Assembly: GCA_016124945.1 (NCBI GenBank)
Contig: WGMT01000015.1
Span: 52,988-116,987, forward strand
DNA: 64,000 nucleotides
Direction: 5' to 3'
DNA from: a bacterium
GTDB taxonomy: Bacteria; Chloroflexota; Anaerolineae; Caldilineales; Caldilineaceae
The notes under the pieces were generated by a model, which did not search any database, had not been told where the DNA came from, and was given only the letters and a program-made list of their open reading frames with translations. Below, one piece after another: positions 42,900 through 52,212 of this stretch (position 1 is its first letter; each line of letters opens with the position of its first letter). The position numbers and the translations under genes are program-made.

Positions 42900-43191
42900 T
42901 TACCTCCATGGTTCGAGCTCGGCGAGGACATGGAGCGCATTCCACTCACGCCCGGCGCGGTCGCGGTCATCGCGCATGGTGAACTTGATGGCAAGGGCAG
43001 TGTTCGCATCGGATCCGCTCACATCAGCGCCTGGCACCTGATGCGAGCGGGCGCACACAGTAAAGCCGATTGTTTATGCCCCCGCTCACAGAATGAATCT
43101 GCCAACCCTGCCACGTCCATGGCGCGGACGCGATTTCGACGGCTGAAAGGTGTTCGAGCAGCGGGTGCAGTGCGGCGGCGGTTTGGGTCAT
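42900..43191 (-). pseudogene. remnant of an aminoglycoside-phosphotransferase-like kinase (frameshifted and truncated)
   Basis: The ATG at 43191 overlaps the rsmA stop (ATGA). Frame 1 reads MTQTAAALHPLLEHL and then VSGGINNRLYCVRP, the nucleotide-loop region of APH-type kinases. It stops at about 43024. In another frame the homology continues with ALAIKFTMRDDRDRAGREW and NALHVLAELEP, ending at TAA 42900. The reading therefore needs a frameshift near 43030-43045. The whole C-terminal lobe with the catalytic Asp is missing, and the thiolase begins at once. The family assignment is by pattern. Confidence 0.75.
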
Positions 43192-44168
43192 GGGTAGAGC
43201 GCCCTGGTCAGCGCGCCCCACTCTTGCAGTGAAAGCGTCTCAGCGCGACGCTGTGGATCGATCTGGGCGGCTTCGAGTCTGGCGCGAATCACTTCTTTCG
43301 ATGTGGAAAGTCCGCTGCTGAGGCTGTTGAGCAATTGTTTGCGCTTTTGGCCGAAGCCGGCGCGCACCACATCGAAATAGCGGACGGGATCGACGTCGGC
43401 CACGGCGGGTTGAGGACGCACGTCGAGGCGCAGCACGGCGCTGTCCACTTTGGGGCGGGGATGGAAGGCGCCTGCCGGCACCTTCTGCACGATTTTGGGT
43501 ACGGCGTAAAACTGCACCCCAATCGCCAACAAGGACATGTCCCCGGGCCCGGCCACAATGCGCTTCGCCACTTCCCGCTGCACCATCACCACTGCCAACG
43601 TCGGCGGCTGCGGCGCTTCTAACAGATGACGAAGCACCGCGCTGGTGATGTAGTAGGGGAGGTTGGCAACGACTTTGTAGGAGGTGATTGGTGATTGGGG
43701 ATTGGTGATCGGGAGGAGGCGTGATTCGTGATCCGTGATTCGTGTTGCGTCGACAAAGTCGACGGTTTCACTGGCTGATGAAGCCGACGACGTCGCATTC
43801 GGTTCGTCTTCCGTCTTTCGTCCGTCACTGTCCTCTGTGGCGTCCTCCGTCAACAGATCGGCCACATCCACAGCGAGAATGTCGGCGTGGACGAAACGGA
43901 CGTTGGGCTGATCGGCGAAGCGGTGGCGCAGGATTGGGATGAGGCGGTCGTCGAGTTCTACGGCGACGACGTGACCGGCCTGCTCGGCCAGGTGACGGGT
44001 GAGGACGCCCAAACCGGGGCCGATTTCGAGGACAGTGTCCTCGGGGGTGAGATCGGCGGCGGCGGCAATGCGCGCCAGGTGCGTCTCGTCCACCAGGAAG
44101 TTTTGTCCTAGCGATTTTTTGGGATCGAGATCGTACTGACGAATGAGGTCAAAGACGGAGGCAGTCAT
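43188..44168 (-). CDS. rsmA: 16S rRNA dimethyladenosine transferase RsmA (KsgA) with a repeat-derived insertion
   Basis: The 326-residue enzyme dimethylates two adjacent adenines near the 3' end of 16S rRNA. It has KKSLGQNFLVD (residues 17-27), SAM motif I VLEIGPGLGVLT, VAVELD, the NLPYYITS catalytic motif (169-176) and FHPRPKVDSAVL. Residues about 107-163 are an extra low-complexity stretch (TEDATEDSDGRKTEDEPNAT..., ITDHESRLLPITNPQSPITS) between the HADILAVD strand and the YKVVANLPYY block. Phrase repeats encode it. The start overlaps the PIN gene stop (ATGA) and follows GGAGGAGG. Confidence 0.94.
   Translation of the reverse strand: MTASVFDLIRQYDLDPKKSLGQNFLVDETHLARIAAAADLTPEDTVLEIGPGLGVLTRHLAEQAGHVVAVELDDRLIPILRHRFADQPNVRFVHADILAVDVADLLTEDATEDSDGRKTEDEPNATSSASSASETVDFVDATRITDHESRLLPITNPQSPITSYKVVANLPYYITSAVLRHLLEAPQPPTLAVVMVQREVAKRIVAGPGDMSLLAIGVQFYAVPKIVQKVPAGAFHPRPKVDSAVLRLDVRPQPAVADVDPVRYFDVVRAGFGQKRKQLLNSLSSGLSTSKEVIRARLEAAQIDPQRRAETLSLQEWGALTRALYP
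43680..43850. repeat. in-frame phrase-repeat insertion inside rsmA
   Basis: On the plus strand 43681-43745 reads GTGATTGGTGATTGGGGATT, then GTGATTCGTGATCCGTGATT. Around 43805-43855 TTCGTCTTCCGTCTTTCGTCC-type words follow. About 57 codons are added without breaking the frame. Confidence 0.9.
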
Positions 44169-44635
44169 GCCTCCTCCACCAAGCCACCGAGGTCGAGATC
44201 TAGCGGCGTTACAACCCGCTTTGCCAATTCGGGGCGGATGCGTCGAAAGTCTTTGGCGTTGAATGTGACGATCCAATCAGCGTCAGCGTGGATCGCCGCT
44301 AGAAGAATCAATGCATCAAACAATGCGCCCCCCACAATCCCTTGCTCGACAGCATGATTGATCGCACCCTTGTAGCCGTCTGTTGACAGAGCGATGAACT
44401 CAAAGTTGGGCAGAATCATGTTGTCGAGCAGATCCTGGGCTTCATGACCGTGAATGCGCGGCTGGAAAGGAATTCCAGTAAGCTTTGCGTAGAGTTCGGC
44501 AAGAACGTGCGTACTCGTGTAGCCAACAACCTGCTTTTGCACGACAAGTTGCAACAGCGCGCGTGAAACTACATGTGAAGGATTGTTCCGCACAAGCGCA
44601 GCCAATAGGACAGACGTATCCAGAAACATCTTCAT
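44165..44635 (-). CDS. VapC-like PIN-domain toxin
   Basis: The 156-residue protein has the PIN acidic residues in MKMFLDTSVLLAAL (Asp6), the SRALL/ELYAKL helix, and in ALFDALILLAAIHADADWIVTFNAKDF. It is expected to be a metal-dependent RNase. The upstream antitoxin gene lies 18 bases away. Its stop overlaps the rsmA start by four bases, so toxin and rRNA methylase are translationally coupled. Confidence 0.92.
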   Translation of the reverse strand: MKMFLDTSVLLAALVRNNPSHVVSRALLQLVVQKQVVGYTSTHVLAELYAKLTGIPFQPRIHGHEAQDLLDNMILPNFEFIALSTDGYKGAINHAVEQGIVGGALFDALILLAAIHADADWIVTFNAKDFRRIRPELAKRVVTPLDLDLGGLVEEA

Positions 44636-44653
44636 GGTTGCTAGTCTAACTCG

Positions 44654-44923
44654 CTAACTCCTGTGGATACGGTCATCGCGAAACTGACGATCATATGCTT
44701 CCCAATCGAAATCGACTGGCAGTTCGCCTGTGAAAACGAGGATACCCTCTTCCCAGACCAGGCGTTCACTTGGCGGCTGAACTCGGATCGACAGGCTTTC
44801 CTCATCCACTTCTTCTACGCGTATCACTGCGCCGGGGGTCAGTTGGCGACGAACGCTTTCAGGGATGACAAAATGGCCGGCGCTGTCTGCATGCAGTGTG
44901 ATCACTCCCAGGCTGTTTGTCAT
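44654..44923 (-). CDS. AbrB/MazE-like antitoxin (VapB type)
   Basis: From the ATG at 44923 (GAGG upstream) the product has 89 residues. It starts with a swapped-hairpin fold, MTNSLGVITLHADSAGHFVIPESVRRQL, typical of AbrB-like antitoxins. An acidic Trp-containing tail (VDFDWEAYDRQFRDD) could cover the toxin active site. It starts 8 bases after the oxidoreductase stop and so belongs to the lepA run. Confidence 0.88.
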   Translation of the reverse strand: MTNSLGVITLHADSAGHFVIPESVRRQLTPGAVIRVEEVDEESLSIRVQPPSERLVWEEGILVFTGELPVDFDWEAYDRQFRDDRIHRS

Positions 44924-44931
44924 GCGACACC

Positions 44932-45921
44932 TCAATGTTTCATAAACTGAATCGGTGCGTCAGCGGCAAAGGATCGCAGCGTCTCAAACACAATCGCCAG
45001 CGACTTGATGTTGTCCTGGCAGGTGGTGGCGGGGACGGAACCGGTGGTGATCGCTTCATGGAACTCGTGGAGCAGATACAGTTGCGCCGTCCGTTCAGCC
45101 TCTACCGGATCAATGACGGTGAGCGGTTTGCCTGTCATCTGCATCACAACCTGGTCGTTCTCCAGGCTGACGACGCCGTTGGCGCACTCAAAACGCCAGT
45201 TGCCGTTCCAGGGCGTATCCTGTCCTTGTGAGCACCACGAGCCGTTGTAAGACAGGTGGACGCCGCCGCTAAAGTCGATATTGACCGATGCCGAGGCGTC
45301 GCCGTTGAACCAACTCCACGGCGGGTTCCAACTGCGGCCGGCGATGGTGACTGGATCCTGTTCGAGGAAGTAGCGCATCATGTCGAAGTGGTGGATCGAC
45401 ATGTCGATGATCAGCGGGTAGGGCATCTCTTCGCGGAAGCCGCCGAAATGTGGCCCGCGGAAGAATTCTACGGTGACGGCAGCGATTGCGCCCAGTTCTC
45501 CACTTTCGAGCACGTGCTTCAGCGTCAACGCAGGGACGCTATAGCGGTAATTCTGCGCCACCATGAGGAGGACGCCGGTTTCGTTGGCCTTGTGCACGAT
45601 GCGTTGTGCAGCGGGCATGGTATCGGCCAGCGGCTTTTCGGAAAGGACGGGGATGCCCGCTTCCAGCGCCGCTACGGAGACAGCTTCGTGAAAGATGGGC
45701 GGCGTCACGTTGATCAGCCCATCGGCGCGGACGTTGCTCAGCGCGTCCTCGACGTTGCTGAAGATGGTGGACGGGTCGAGCTCATATTTGGCAGCCTGTT
45801 CGGCGGCGGTGGCCGGGTTGACTTCTACGAAACCGGCAAAAAACGCTTCCCCCGACTCGCGCACGGTCTGTAACCAGCGGTTGCCCATGCCGCCCATGCC
45901 CACCTGAATCACGCTGATCAT
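44932..45921 (-). CDS. Gfo/Idh/MocA family oxidoreductase
   Basis: The 329-residue protein has the NAD(P)-binding motif [12 protein letters not shown], then [34 protein letters not shown] (the EKP motif) and [14 protein letters not shown] in the C-terminal domain. Members oxidise or reduce sugar-type substrates; the specific one is unknown. Its ATG overlaps the lepA stop by four bases, so it is cotranscribed with lepA. Confidence 0.94.
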   Translation of the reverse strand: MISVIQVGMGGMGNRWLQTVRESGEAFFAGFVEVNPATAAEQAAKYELDPSTIFSNVEDALSNVRADGLINVTPPIFHEAVSVAALEAGIPVLSEKPLADTMPAAQRIVHKANETGVLLMVAQNYRYSVPALTLKHVLESGELGAIAAVTVEFFRGPHFGGFREEMPYPLIIDMSIHHFDMMRYFLEQDPVTIAGRSWNPPWSWFNGDASASVNIDFSGGVHLSYNGSWCSQGQDTPWNGNWRFECANGVVSLENDQVVMQMTGKPLTVIDPVEAERTAQLYLLHEFHEAITTGSVPATTCQDNIKSLAIVFETLRSFAADAPIQFMKH

Positions 45922-47720
45922 TCATCGTCTCCCAACCGTAAAACGGACATGAAGGCTTCTTGTGGGATTTCCACCGAACCCACCATTTTCATGCGCTTCT
46001 TGCCCTCTTTTTGCTTTTCGAGCAGTTTGCGCTTGCGGGTGATGTCGCCGCCGTAGCATTTGGCCAGCACGTCCTTGCGCATGGCCTGTACGTTGGCGCG
46101 GCTGATAATCTTAGTCCCTACGGCGGCCTGAATCGGCACGATAAACATCTGGCGTGGGATGATCTCCTTCATCTTACTCACCAGTTTTTGGCCTTTGTTT
46201 TGGGCATCGCCGCGATGGACAATCACGCTGAGCGCGTCTACTGGCATGGCGTTGACCAGAATGTCGAGCTTCACCATGTCTGACGCGCGGTATTCATCGA
46301 TGGTATAGTCCATGCTGGCATAGCCGCGGGTGCGTGCTTTCAATTCGTTATAGAAATCGACGATGATCTCTGAAAGCGGCATGTAGTAGGAAAGCTCCAC
46401 ACGCTTCGTGTCGAGCCAGGTCTGATTCTTTACCTCGCCGCGGCGGCGGGTGACCAGTTCCATAATTGGGCCGATGTATTCTGAAGGTGTAAAGATGTGC
46501 AGATCACACCATGGTTCCTCAACATGTTCGATGAGCGTCGGATCGGGCAGATCGGCGGGGCTGTCGATGATGATCATCTCGCCGTTGGTTTTGAGCACTT
46601 TATAGGCGACTGACGGCGCCGTGAAGATAATGTCAAGATCGTACTCGCGTTCGAGCCGTTCCTGCACGATTTCCATGTGGAAGAGGCCCAGGAAGCCGAG
46701 ACGGAAGCCGAAGCCCAGCGCCTGGCTGGTTTCCGGCTCGTAGACCAGGGCGGCGTCGTTAAGTTGTAGCTTTTCCAGGGCGTCGCGCAGTTCAGGGTAA
46801 TCGTCGGCGTTGGACGGGTAAAGGCCGGCAAAGACCATGGGTTTCATCGGTTCGTAGCCGGGCAGCATCTCCGTCGCAGGGCGTGCCATGCTGGTGATGG
46901 TGTCGCCCACATCCAAGTCTTGCACGCTCTTGAGCCCGGTGGCGATGTAACCGACTTCGCCGGCTGAGAGGCGACCTGTCTTGATCATCGACGGCGAAAG
47001 GACGCCGACTTCGATGGGGTCCATCTTGATTTTGGTGGACATGGCGAGCAACTCACCCGGCCCATTGATCTCGCCGTTGATCACACGGACATAGGCGATC
47101 ACGCCTTTGTACGCATCGTAGTGGCAGTCGAAAACGAGCGCTTGCAGCGGCGCGGAGACATCTCCTTGCGGCGCCGGCACATGCTTTACCACCTGCTCCA
47201 GTACGCTTTCGATGTTGATGCCACTTTTGGCGCTGATCAGTGGAATGTCCTCAGCGGCGACGCCGATCAGGCTTTCGATCTCTTCGGCCACTTCTTCAGG
47301 ACGGGCGGCAGGTAGATCGATTTTGTTGAGCACGGGGATGATGGTCAGATCGAGTTCCATGGCCGCGAAGAGATGGGCCATGGTCTGCGCCTGAATCCCC
47401 TGCGACGCGTCGACCACCAGCACGGCACCTTCGCACGCTTGCAAGGCTCGCTTTACCTCGTAGGTAAAATCAACGTGGCCGGGGGTGTCGATCAGGTTGA
47501 TCTCGTACTCCTGGCCGTTGTGTTTGTAGATCATACGCACGGCGCTGGCCTTGATCGTCACACCCTTTTCTCGCTCAAGATCCATCGAGTCGAGGAGTTG
47601 TTCCTTCATCTCGCGCTCAGTGATGGTCCCCGTGAGCTGGAGCAGGCGGTCGGCCAAGGTGCTCTTGCCGTGGTCAATATGGGCGATAATACAAAAGTTG
47701 CGAATGTGATTTAGATTCAT
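45918..47720 (-). CDS. lepA: elongation factor 4 (LepA)
   Basis: The 600-residue GTPase is full length. G1 is [15 protein letters not shown]3 is DTPGHVDF, and G4 is NKIDLP. The LepA-specific C-terminal domain has [21 protein letters not shown] and [20 protein letters not shown]. LepA acts on stalled or early translating ribosomes. No Shine-Dalgarno precedes the ATG (TTAAATTTCT). It heads a run of overlapping genes down to the thiolase. Confidence 0.98.
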   Translation of the reverse strand: MNLNHIRNFCIIAHIDHGKSTLADRLLQLTGTITEREMKEQLLDSMDLEREKGVTIKASAVRMIYKHNGQEYEINLIDTPGHVDFTYEVKRALQACEGAVLVVDASQGIQAQTMAHLFAAMELDLTIIPVLNKIDLPAARPEEVAEEIESLIGVAAEDIPLISAKSGINIESVLEQVVKHVPAPQGDVSAPLQALVFDCHYDAYKGVIAYVRVINGEINGPGELLAMSTKIKMDPIEVGVLSPSMIKTGRLSAGEVGYIATGLKSVQDLDVGDTITSMARPATEMLPGYEPMKPMVFAGLYPSNADDYPELRDALEKLQLNDAALVYEPETSQALGFGFRLGFLGLFHMEIVQERLEREYDLDIIFTAPSVAYKVLKTNGEMIIIDSPADLPDPTLIEHVEEPWCDLHIFTPSEYIGPIMELVTRRRGEVKNQTWLDTKRVELSYYMPLSEIIVDFYNELKARTRGYASMDYTIDEYRASDMVKLDILVNAMPVDALSVIVHRGDAQNKGQKLVSKMKEIIPRQMFIVPIQAAVGTKIISRANVQAMRKDVLAKCYGGDITRKRKLLEKQKEGKKRMKMVGSVEIPQEAFMSVLRLGDDE

Positions 47721-47855
47721 AGAAATTTAATGGTTCTTTCTCGAACAAGCGAACTATGACATGTAGAGTACATCATCTCATTATCCCTTCATCTCTCAAA
47801 AAAAGATGATGGGAGGATGAAATGTTGGGCCATACACGATTCTTTTGCCTTCTTC

Positions 47856-48794
47856 TTAGCGTTTTCCCAATTTTTTTGCAAAGTAGTCAACTGTTGGTTC
47901 CAACCCTGCGTCGAGACTCACCTTCGGTTCCCATCCCAAGATTGTGCGCGCCCGTGTAATGTCGGGCCGGCGCTGCTGAGGATCGTCCTTGGGCAGGGGT
48001 TTGTAGATGATGCCTGCCTCGTTGCCAATGATAGCATTGATGCGCTGGGCAAACTGTAAAATGGTTAATTCCGCTGGGTTGCCGATGTTGACCGGTTCCA
48101 CTTCGTTGCTCACAAGCAGGCGGTAGATGCCATCTACAAGATCGTCTACGTAGCAGAAGGATCGGGTTTGATTGCCTTCGCCGTAGACGGTGAGCGGTTC
48201 GCTGTGTAGCGCCTGCTTAATGAAATTCGGCACCACACGCCCGTCGTTGATGCGCATACGCGGTCCGTAGGTATTGAAGATGCGCACGATGCGTGTGTCC
48301 ACCGCATGGGCGCGGTGATAGGCCATGGTCATGGCTTCGGCGAAGCGTTTTGCCTCGTCGTAGACGCCGCGTGGGCCGATGGGGTTGACGTTGCCCCAGT
48401 AGCTTTCCTGTTGCGGGTGTACAAGTGGATCACCGTAGATTTCGCTGGTGCTGGCAATGAGGATGCGCGCGCCTTTGGCCAGGGCCAATCCTAACGCATT
48501 GTGGGTGCCCAGGCTGCCTACTTTCAACGTCTGGATCGGTAGTTCCAGGTAATCGACAGGGCTGGCAGGGCTGGCAAAGTGCAAAATGGCGTCGAGCGGA
48601 CCCTGTAAGTAGATGTAGTTGGTCACGTCGTGGCGGACGAAGCGGAAGCGGTCGTGACCGGCTAAATGCGCGATGTTGTCGGTGCTGCCGGTGATGAGAT
48701 TGTCCATCGCGATGACGGTGTGGCCTTCGTGCAACAGGCGGTCGCAGAGGTGACTGCCCAAAAAACCGGCACCGCCGGTGACCAAAACTCGCAT
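47856..48794 (-). CDS. NAD-dependent sugar epimerase/dehydratase, UDP-glucuronate decarboxylase-like
   Basis: The 312-residue product starts at 48794 behind AAAGGACC. It has the Rossmann motif [27 protein letters not shown], the STSEIYGDP strand, the catalytic Tyr/Lys in [14 protein letters not shown] and [21 protein letters not shown]. This pattern fits UDP-glucuronic acid decarboxylase (UDP-xylose synthase). Surface-sugar synthesis would match the polysaccharide cluster at 57-64 kb. Confidence 0.93.
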   Translation of the reverse strand: MRVLVTGGAGFLGSHLCDRLLHEGHTVIAMDNLITGSTDNIAHLAGHDRFRFVRHDVTNYIYLQGPLDAILHFASPASPVDYLELPIQTLKVGSLGTHNALGLALAKGARILIASTSEIYGDPLVHPQQESYWGNVNPIGPRGVYDEAKRFAEAMTMAYHRAHAVDTRIVRIFNTYGPRMRINDGRVVPNFIKQALHSEPLTVYGEGNQTRSFCYVDDLVDGIYRLLVSNEVEPVNIGNPAELTILQFAQRINAIIGNEAGIIYKPLPKDDPQQRRPDITRARTILGWEPKVSLDAGLEPTVDYFAKKLGKR

Positions 48795-48841
48795 GGAACG
48801 GTCCTTTCGACTATGATAGTGGAAAATGCCAGGATATTGGC

Positions 48842-48890
48842 AAATGCCTGAAATTGATCCACAAAGGCACACGAAGAAACACGAAGTTCA
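48842..48890. repeat. single arm of the GATCCACGAAGGCACACGAAG family
   Basis: AAATTGATCCACAAAGGCAC and ACGAAGAAACACGAAG match one outer arm of the palindrome at 24309-24508. No inverted partner is seen here. It lies between divergent genes. Confidence 0.8.
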
Positions 48891-48924
48891 GAAAAAAACT
48901 CAAGGTAACGCACGAGCACATCGC

Positions 48925-49674
48925 ATGTACCCATTTTTGCCGTTAGGTCCTCTCTCTATCCCCACAGCGCCGTTGTTTGCCATCCTAGCCGGCTGGTTCG
49001 GCATCGCCATGATGGCCCGCGCCGGACGCCGTCAGGAGGTACACCCTGATCTGGTTTCAAATGCCGGTTTCATCGCGCTGGCGTCCGGTCTCATTGTAGC
49101 CCGACTGTGGCACGTGGTCCAGTTTTGGGCCATCTATCTAGAGGAACCGCTGCTGGCCTTTAGCCTGCGCCCTGGTGGCATGGCACTTGGCCCAGGGATT
49201 GTGGCGGCGGTGATCGGCGGCTATGCCTATTTGCTTTATGCGCGATTGGATCCGGTGAAGATCGTGGCAGCGCTGGCGTTGGGGCTGCTGGTAGGCGACG
49301 GACTGTGGCAGATGGGGGCCTTCTTAACGGGCGAGGTGGTTGGCTTGCCGTCTTCGCAGCCGTGGGCGCTGCCCTATTTCGGCGAGCCGTTGCACCCGGC
49401 TGCACTCTACCGGGCGTTAGGCGCTTTGGCGGTGACGGCGATTGTCTATGTTTGGGCCGACTTTGAGCGGCCAGGACGGTTGATCCTCTTAAGCGTGCTG
49501 GGCTACAGCCTTGTGCGCCTGGTAAGTGATGCCTTTGTGAACGGCGCCGCGCAGGTGGGCACTTTGCGGGTGGCGCAGGTTGCAGCATTTGCCCTGGCCT
49601 TGGTGGCGGCGTTTCTGTTGAGCAGACGGGCACAACCCCTTGACTCACGCTCGCAGAATGAATTCGGCGTCTGA
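48925..49674 (+). CDS. Lgt-like (prolipoprotein diacylglyceryl transferase family) membrane protein
   Basis: From the ATG at 48925 (MYPFLPLGPLSIPTAPLF) the product has 249 residues and about seven membrane helices. The start pattern, the central GMALGPGIVAAVIGGYAYLLYARLDPV and GDGLWQMGAFLTGEVVGLPSSQPWALPYFGEPLHPAALYRALG resemble Lgt. However, the usual R..N/GNF.NGE motif is altered. It could be a divergent Lgt or an Lgt-fold protein of other function. The many lipoproteins in the window make an Lgt plausible. The frame upstream to 48826 runs through a repeat. Confidence 0.7.
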   Translation: MYPFLPLGPLSIPTAPLFAILAGWFGIAMMARAGRRQEVHPDLVSNAGFIALASGLIVARLWHVVQFWAIYLEEPLLAFSLRPGGMALGPGIVAAVIGGYAYLLYARLDPVKIVAALALGLLVGDGLWQMGAFLTGEVVGLPSSQPWALPYFGEPLHPAALYRALGALAVTAIVYVWADFERPGRLILLSVLGYSLVRLVSDAFVNGAAQVGTLRVAQVAAFALALVAAFLLSRRAQPLDSRSQNEFGV

Positions 49675-49771
49675 CATAGAAAACCGGCTCAAGCCTTTCT
49701 GGGAACACGATTTATCGTGTTTCCCATATCAGCCGACGTTTTCAACTGCAGACTACCGGATGCCATCCTCT

Positions 49772-50446
49772 TCATCTCTCCTCGTGAATTACCAGCAAAA
49801 TACCTTGAACAATCGAGATTTTAGCCGGGCTGTGGGCGATGACGTTGCTGATGCCGCGGGTGGTGCCTAGCGACAGCGTGGCGTTTGTCAGTGGATATTC
49901 AAGCCCACCGTAGGTGACGCCGGTAACTTCTTGGCTCAGCGGCACCACGCTGACTAGACTGCCTACCGGTGCTTCGAGGACGAAGCATTCGCCGTCGCGC
50001 ATGACTTGTAACGTCTGATGCCCGTCGGCCAGGACAATGGGGACGGGCCAGTCGCGTCGCGCCGAGATGAGTAGGTTGGCCAACGTCTGGTCCAGCCGTC
50101 CACCTAGCGCGCCCATGAGGAGGATCTCGGAGACGCCCTCACGCACGGCGCGGTCAATCGCCAGTTCGAGATCGGTCTTGTCTTTGCGCGGGGGGTGACG
50201 TTCGGCGGCGACGCCTTGCGCTTCGAGATCCGCCAGCATGTCGGGCGCGATGCTGTCCATGTCTCCGACGACGATGTGGGGTGTGCGATCCAGCGCCAGG
50301 CAGTGACGGGTGCCGCCATCTGCGCCGATGAGAAAGTCGTCGGGGCGCAACTGGGCGCGCAGCCAATCGTAGTCTTGCACAGTGCCATTGACAAAGATGA
50401 CGGCGCGGCGGGCAATGCGGCGGGCAATGCGGTGAGCAGATGTCAT
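49772..50446 (-). CDS. thiamine pyrophosphokinase (ThiN/THI80-like)
   Basis: The 224-residue protein shows the TPK fold: RAVIFVNGTVQDYDWL, LIGADGGTRHCLAL, VVGDMDSIAPDML, HPPRKDKTDLELAIDRA and MGALGGRLDQTLANL. It transfers pyrophosphate from ATP to thiamine to make TPP. A small hairpin (GGGAACACGAT around 49700) lies between it and the convergent Lgt-like gene. Confidence 0.94.
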   Translation of the reverse strand: MTSAHRIARRIARRAVIFVNGTVQDYDWLRAQLRPDDFLIGADGGTRHCLALDRTPHIVVGDMDSIAPDMLADLEAQGVAAERHPPRKDKTDLELAIDRAVREGVSEILLMGALGGRLDQTLANLLISARRDWPVPIVLADGHQTLQVMRDGECFVLEAPVGSLVSVVPLSQEVTGVTYGGLEYPLTNATLSLGTTRGISNVIAHSPAKISIVQGILLVIHEER

Positions 50447-50460
50447 CAAAGCACGCGTCC

Positions 50461-50973
50461 TTACAGGAATGCCTGGGTGGCAAAGATGGTGATCATTAAC
50501 ATGGCGATGCCCAATTCCACAAGCATGGCCAGCAGGAATCCGCCGATGTAGGCGCGTACGGCTTGGGTGGCTGCCTCACGGTCGCCTTTTTGCTGGTATT
50601 CCATGTACCAGAGCGCCGTGACCGAGCCTACCAACGCGCCAATCACGGTGCCGATAATGGGGATGATGCTAAGCACCGCAGCCCCTGCCAGCCCGCCCAG
50701 GATGGCGACACCAATCGAGCGCCAGCCTGTCCCTGAGCGGCGGCTGGTAATCGCCGTCAGGGCGAGGTCGCTGCCCCAGGCGATGACGGTGAGGACGCCC
50801 AGCAATAAGAGTGTCGGCCAGCCAATGCGCACAAAGCCGTCGCCCCAAGCCCACAAGAATGTGCCCAGCCAAATGAATACCGGTCCGGGCAGAACAGGCA
50901 CCACTGACCCCACCAGCCCCAAAAAGATAAAGACGTAGCCAATCGCAGCCAGGATCGGAAAGAGATCTTGCAT
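50461..50973 (-). CDS. DUF456 family membrane protein
   Basis: The 170-residue product has about five membrane helices. It matches the DUF456 pattern: LGLVGSVVPVLPGPVFIWLGTFLWAW, IAWGSDLALTAITSRRSG and AILGGLAGAAVLSIIPIIGTVIGALVGSVTALWYMEY with the glycine-rich repeats of the family. The function is unknown. It precedes the thiamine kinase gene by 14 bases on the same strand. Confidence 0.9.
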   Translation of the reverse strand: MQDLFPILAAIGYVFIFLGLVGSVVPVLPGPVFIWLGTFLWAWGDGFVRIGWPTLLLLGVLTVIAWGSDLALTAITSRRSGTGWRSIGVAILGGLAGAAVLSIIPIIGTVIGALVGSVTALWYMEYQQKGDREAATQAVRAYIGGFLLAMLVELGIAMLMITIFATQAFL

Positions 50974-51051
50974 GGGAAATTTCCTTGAAAAAGTGTCTAG
51001 TGCAGGGGATCAGGTCGATCTTTGATGACCCTGCACAGCCGTCTCTAGAAT

Positions 51052-51798
51052 CTAGGAAAGATCTACGTACGCGGACCCATTTTCGACGCGCACAGGAATC
51101 ACAGTGTCCGCTGCAAAGATCGGCGGCAGGTCGAACTCCAGGTGTTCATAGAGCGATGGCGGCACACTGATGTCGGCTAGATAGAGTTGACCGACGGCGG
51201 CCTGGGCCGACGCGGTCAACAGCCCTTGTTTGGGTAGCGCCAGGGTCATGGTGGCTGTGGCGATGATGTGTGGTGTGTACAACAGGCCGCTGCTTGTGTC
51301 CAGCCCACTGGGCGCATCCAGGCTGAGGATGGGGGCCACGCTGCTGTTGGCCAGCCGGATCAAGTCTGCTGCCACGCCTCTGGGATCCCCATGCAGCCCA
51401 TAGCCGATGACGGCGTCGATCACTAGATCGGCGGGTGGTAGCTCCCAACCTTCCTCGGCCCAGGCGATGGGCACCCCCATTGCTTCGAGGATGCGTAGTT
51501 GATGGGCCGGCACATTGTCGAAGTCCTCCGGTGGATGGGTGAGCAGGATCTGCACCCATGCGCCCCAGTTGAGCAGGTGACGCGCCGCCACCAGCCCGCC
51601 GCCGCCGTTGTTGCCCCGCCCGGCCAGCACCACAATGGGTCGATCGGCGGTGTCGTTATCGAGCAATTGTTTGGCGAGCAGGGCAAGGTTGTGCCCTGCA
51701 TTTTCCATCATCTGAAGCAGGGTGATGTGGTATGTTTCCACCATCAAACGATCCACTTCGATCATCTGCGTTGTGCTGAGAATCGGCAGTGCATACAT
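51052..51798 (-). CDS. nnrE: NAD(P)HX epimerase (YjeF N-terminal domain)
   Basis: The 248-residue protein contains only the epimerase half of the YjeF family. It shows [36 protein letters not shown], the catalytic Asp in [14 protein letters not shown] and [14 protein letters not shown]. It interconverts the R and S forms of hydrated NAD(P)H so that a separate dehydratase can repair them. No dehydratase domain is fused. The start at 51798 is chosen over 51870, which extends into non-conserved sequence. Confidence 0.93.
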   Translation of the reverse strand: MYALPILSTTQMIEVDRLMVETYHITLLQMMENAGHNLALLAKQLLDNDTADRPIVVLAGRGNNGGGGLVAARHLLNWGAWVQILLTHPPEDFDNVPAHQLRILEAMGVPIAWAEEGWELPPADLVIDAVIGYGLHGDPRGVAADLIRLANSSVAPILSLDAPSGLDTSSGLLYTPHIIATATMTLALPKQGLLTASAQAAVGQLYLADISVPPSLYEHLEFDLPPIFAADTVIPVRVENGSAYVDLS

Positions 51799-52212
51799 AA
51801 AAACGTGCTTTCTGTGCAAGGGCAACTTCGTTGGGCGCGGTGAGACGGTAGCATTGTAACACAATGACAACTTGCGTCAGAGCGTGCTTCTCTGGTCCAG
51901 CGGTTTTATCCGCTTGGACCGGCGCCATCCACGTACCATCTCCTGGCAACTTTGAATCCTCGAATGTGCCGGGTGTAATTCAAGTTAGAGGCAACAAACC
52001 TTCAGGGAAGGGGGCAAGCGTGCCACGCCGTTCAATTCATCTAACTGACCCCTTCCCGGAAGGTCAATCGCGACCCCAGCCTGGAAGGCTCCCGACTGTA
52101 CCTCACCTGATTTAAGGTGACCGATCTTAAGTGATATACTCAACAAGACCGCTTCCCGCTGTGGCAGCGGTGCAAGTTTTTGTTGAGCCCTCTACCGGCA
52201 ATTGGGGGACGT
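51799..52212. other. intergenic region with dispersed repeat copy B and small hairpins
   Basis: The 414 bases separate divergent genes. Copy B of the dispersed repeat covers 51969-52070. Two hairpins follow: TCACCT/AGGTGA at 52103-52120, and CAACAAGACCGCT with AGCGGT and TTGTTG at 52141-52185. TATACT at 52135-52140 may be a -10 for the membrane-protein gene, without a clear -35. Confidence 0.65.
51969..52070 (-). repeat. dispersed ~90-bp repeat, copy B
   Basis: The reverse complement contains GACCTTCCGGGAAGGGGTCA, then TGAACGGCGTGGCACGCTTG and TAACTTGAATTACACCC. It matches copy A over about 75 bases and copy C at its end. Confidence 0.82.

Noticed and set aside
41778..43232. 484-codon open frame on the plus strand
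   Set aside because: It covers the antisense of the thiolase gene and the kinase remnant; no motifs, no ribosome-binding site.
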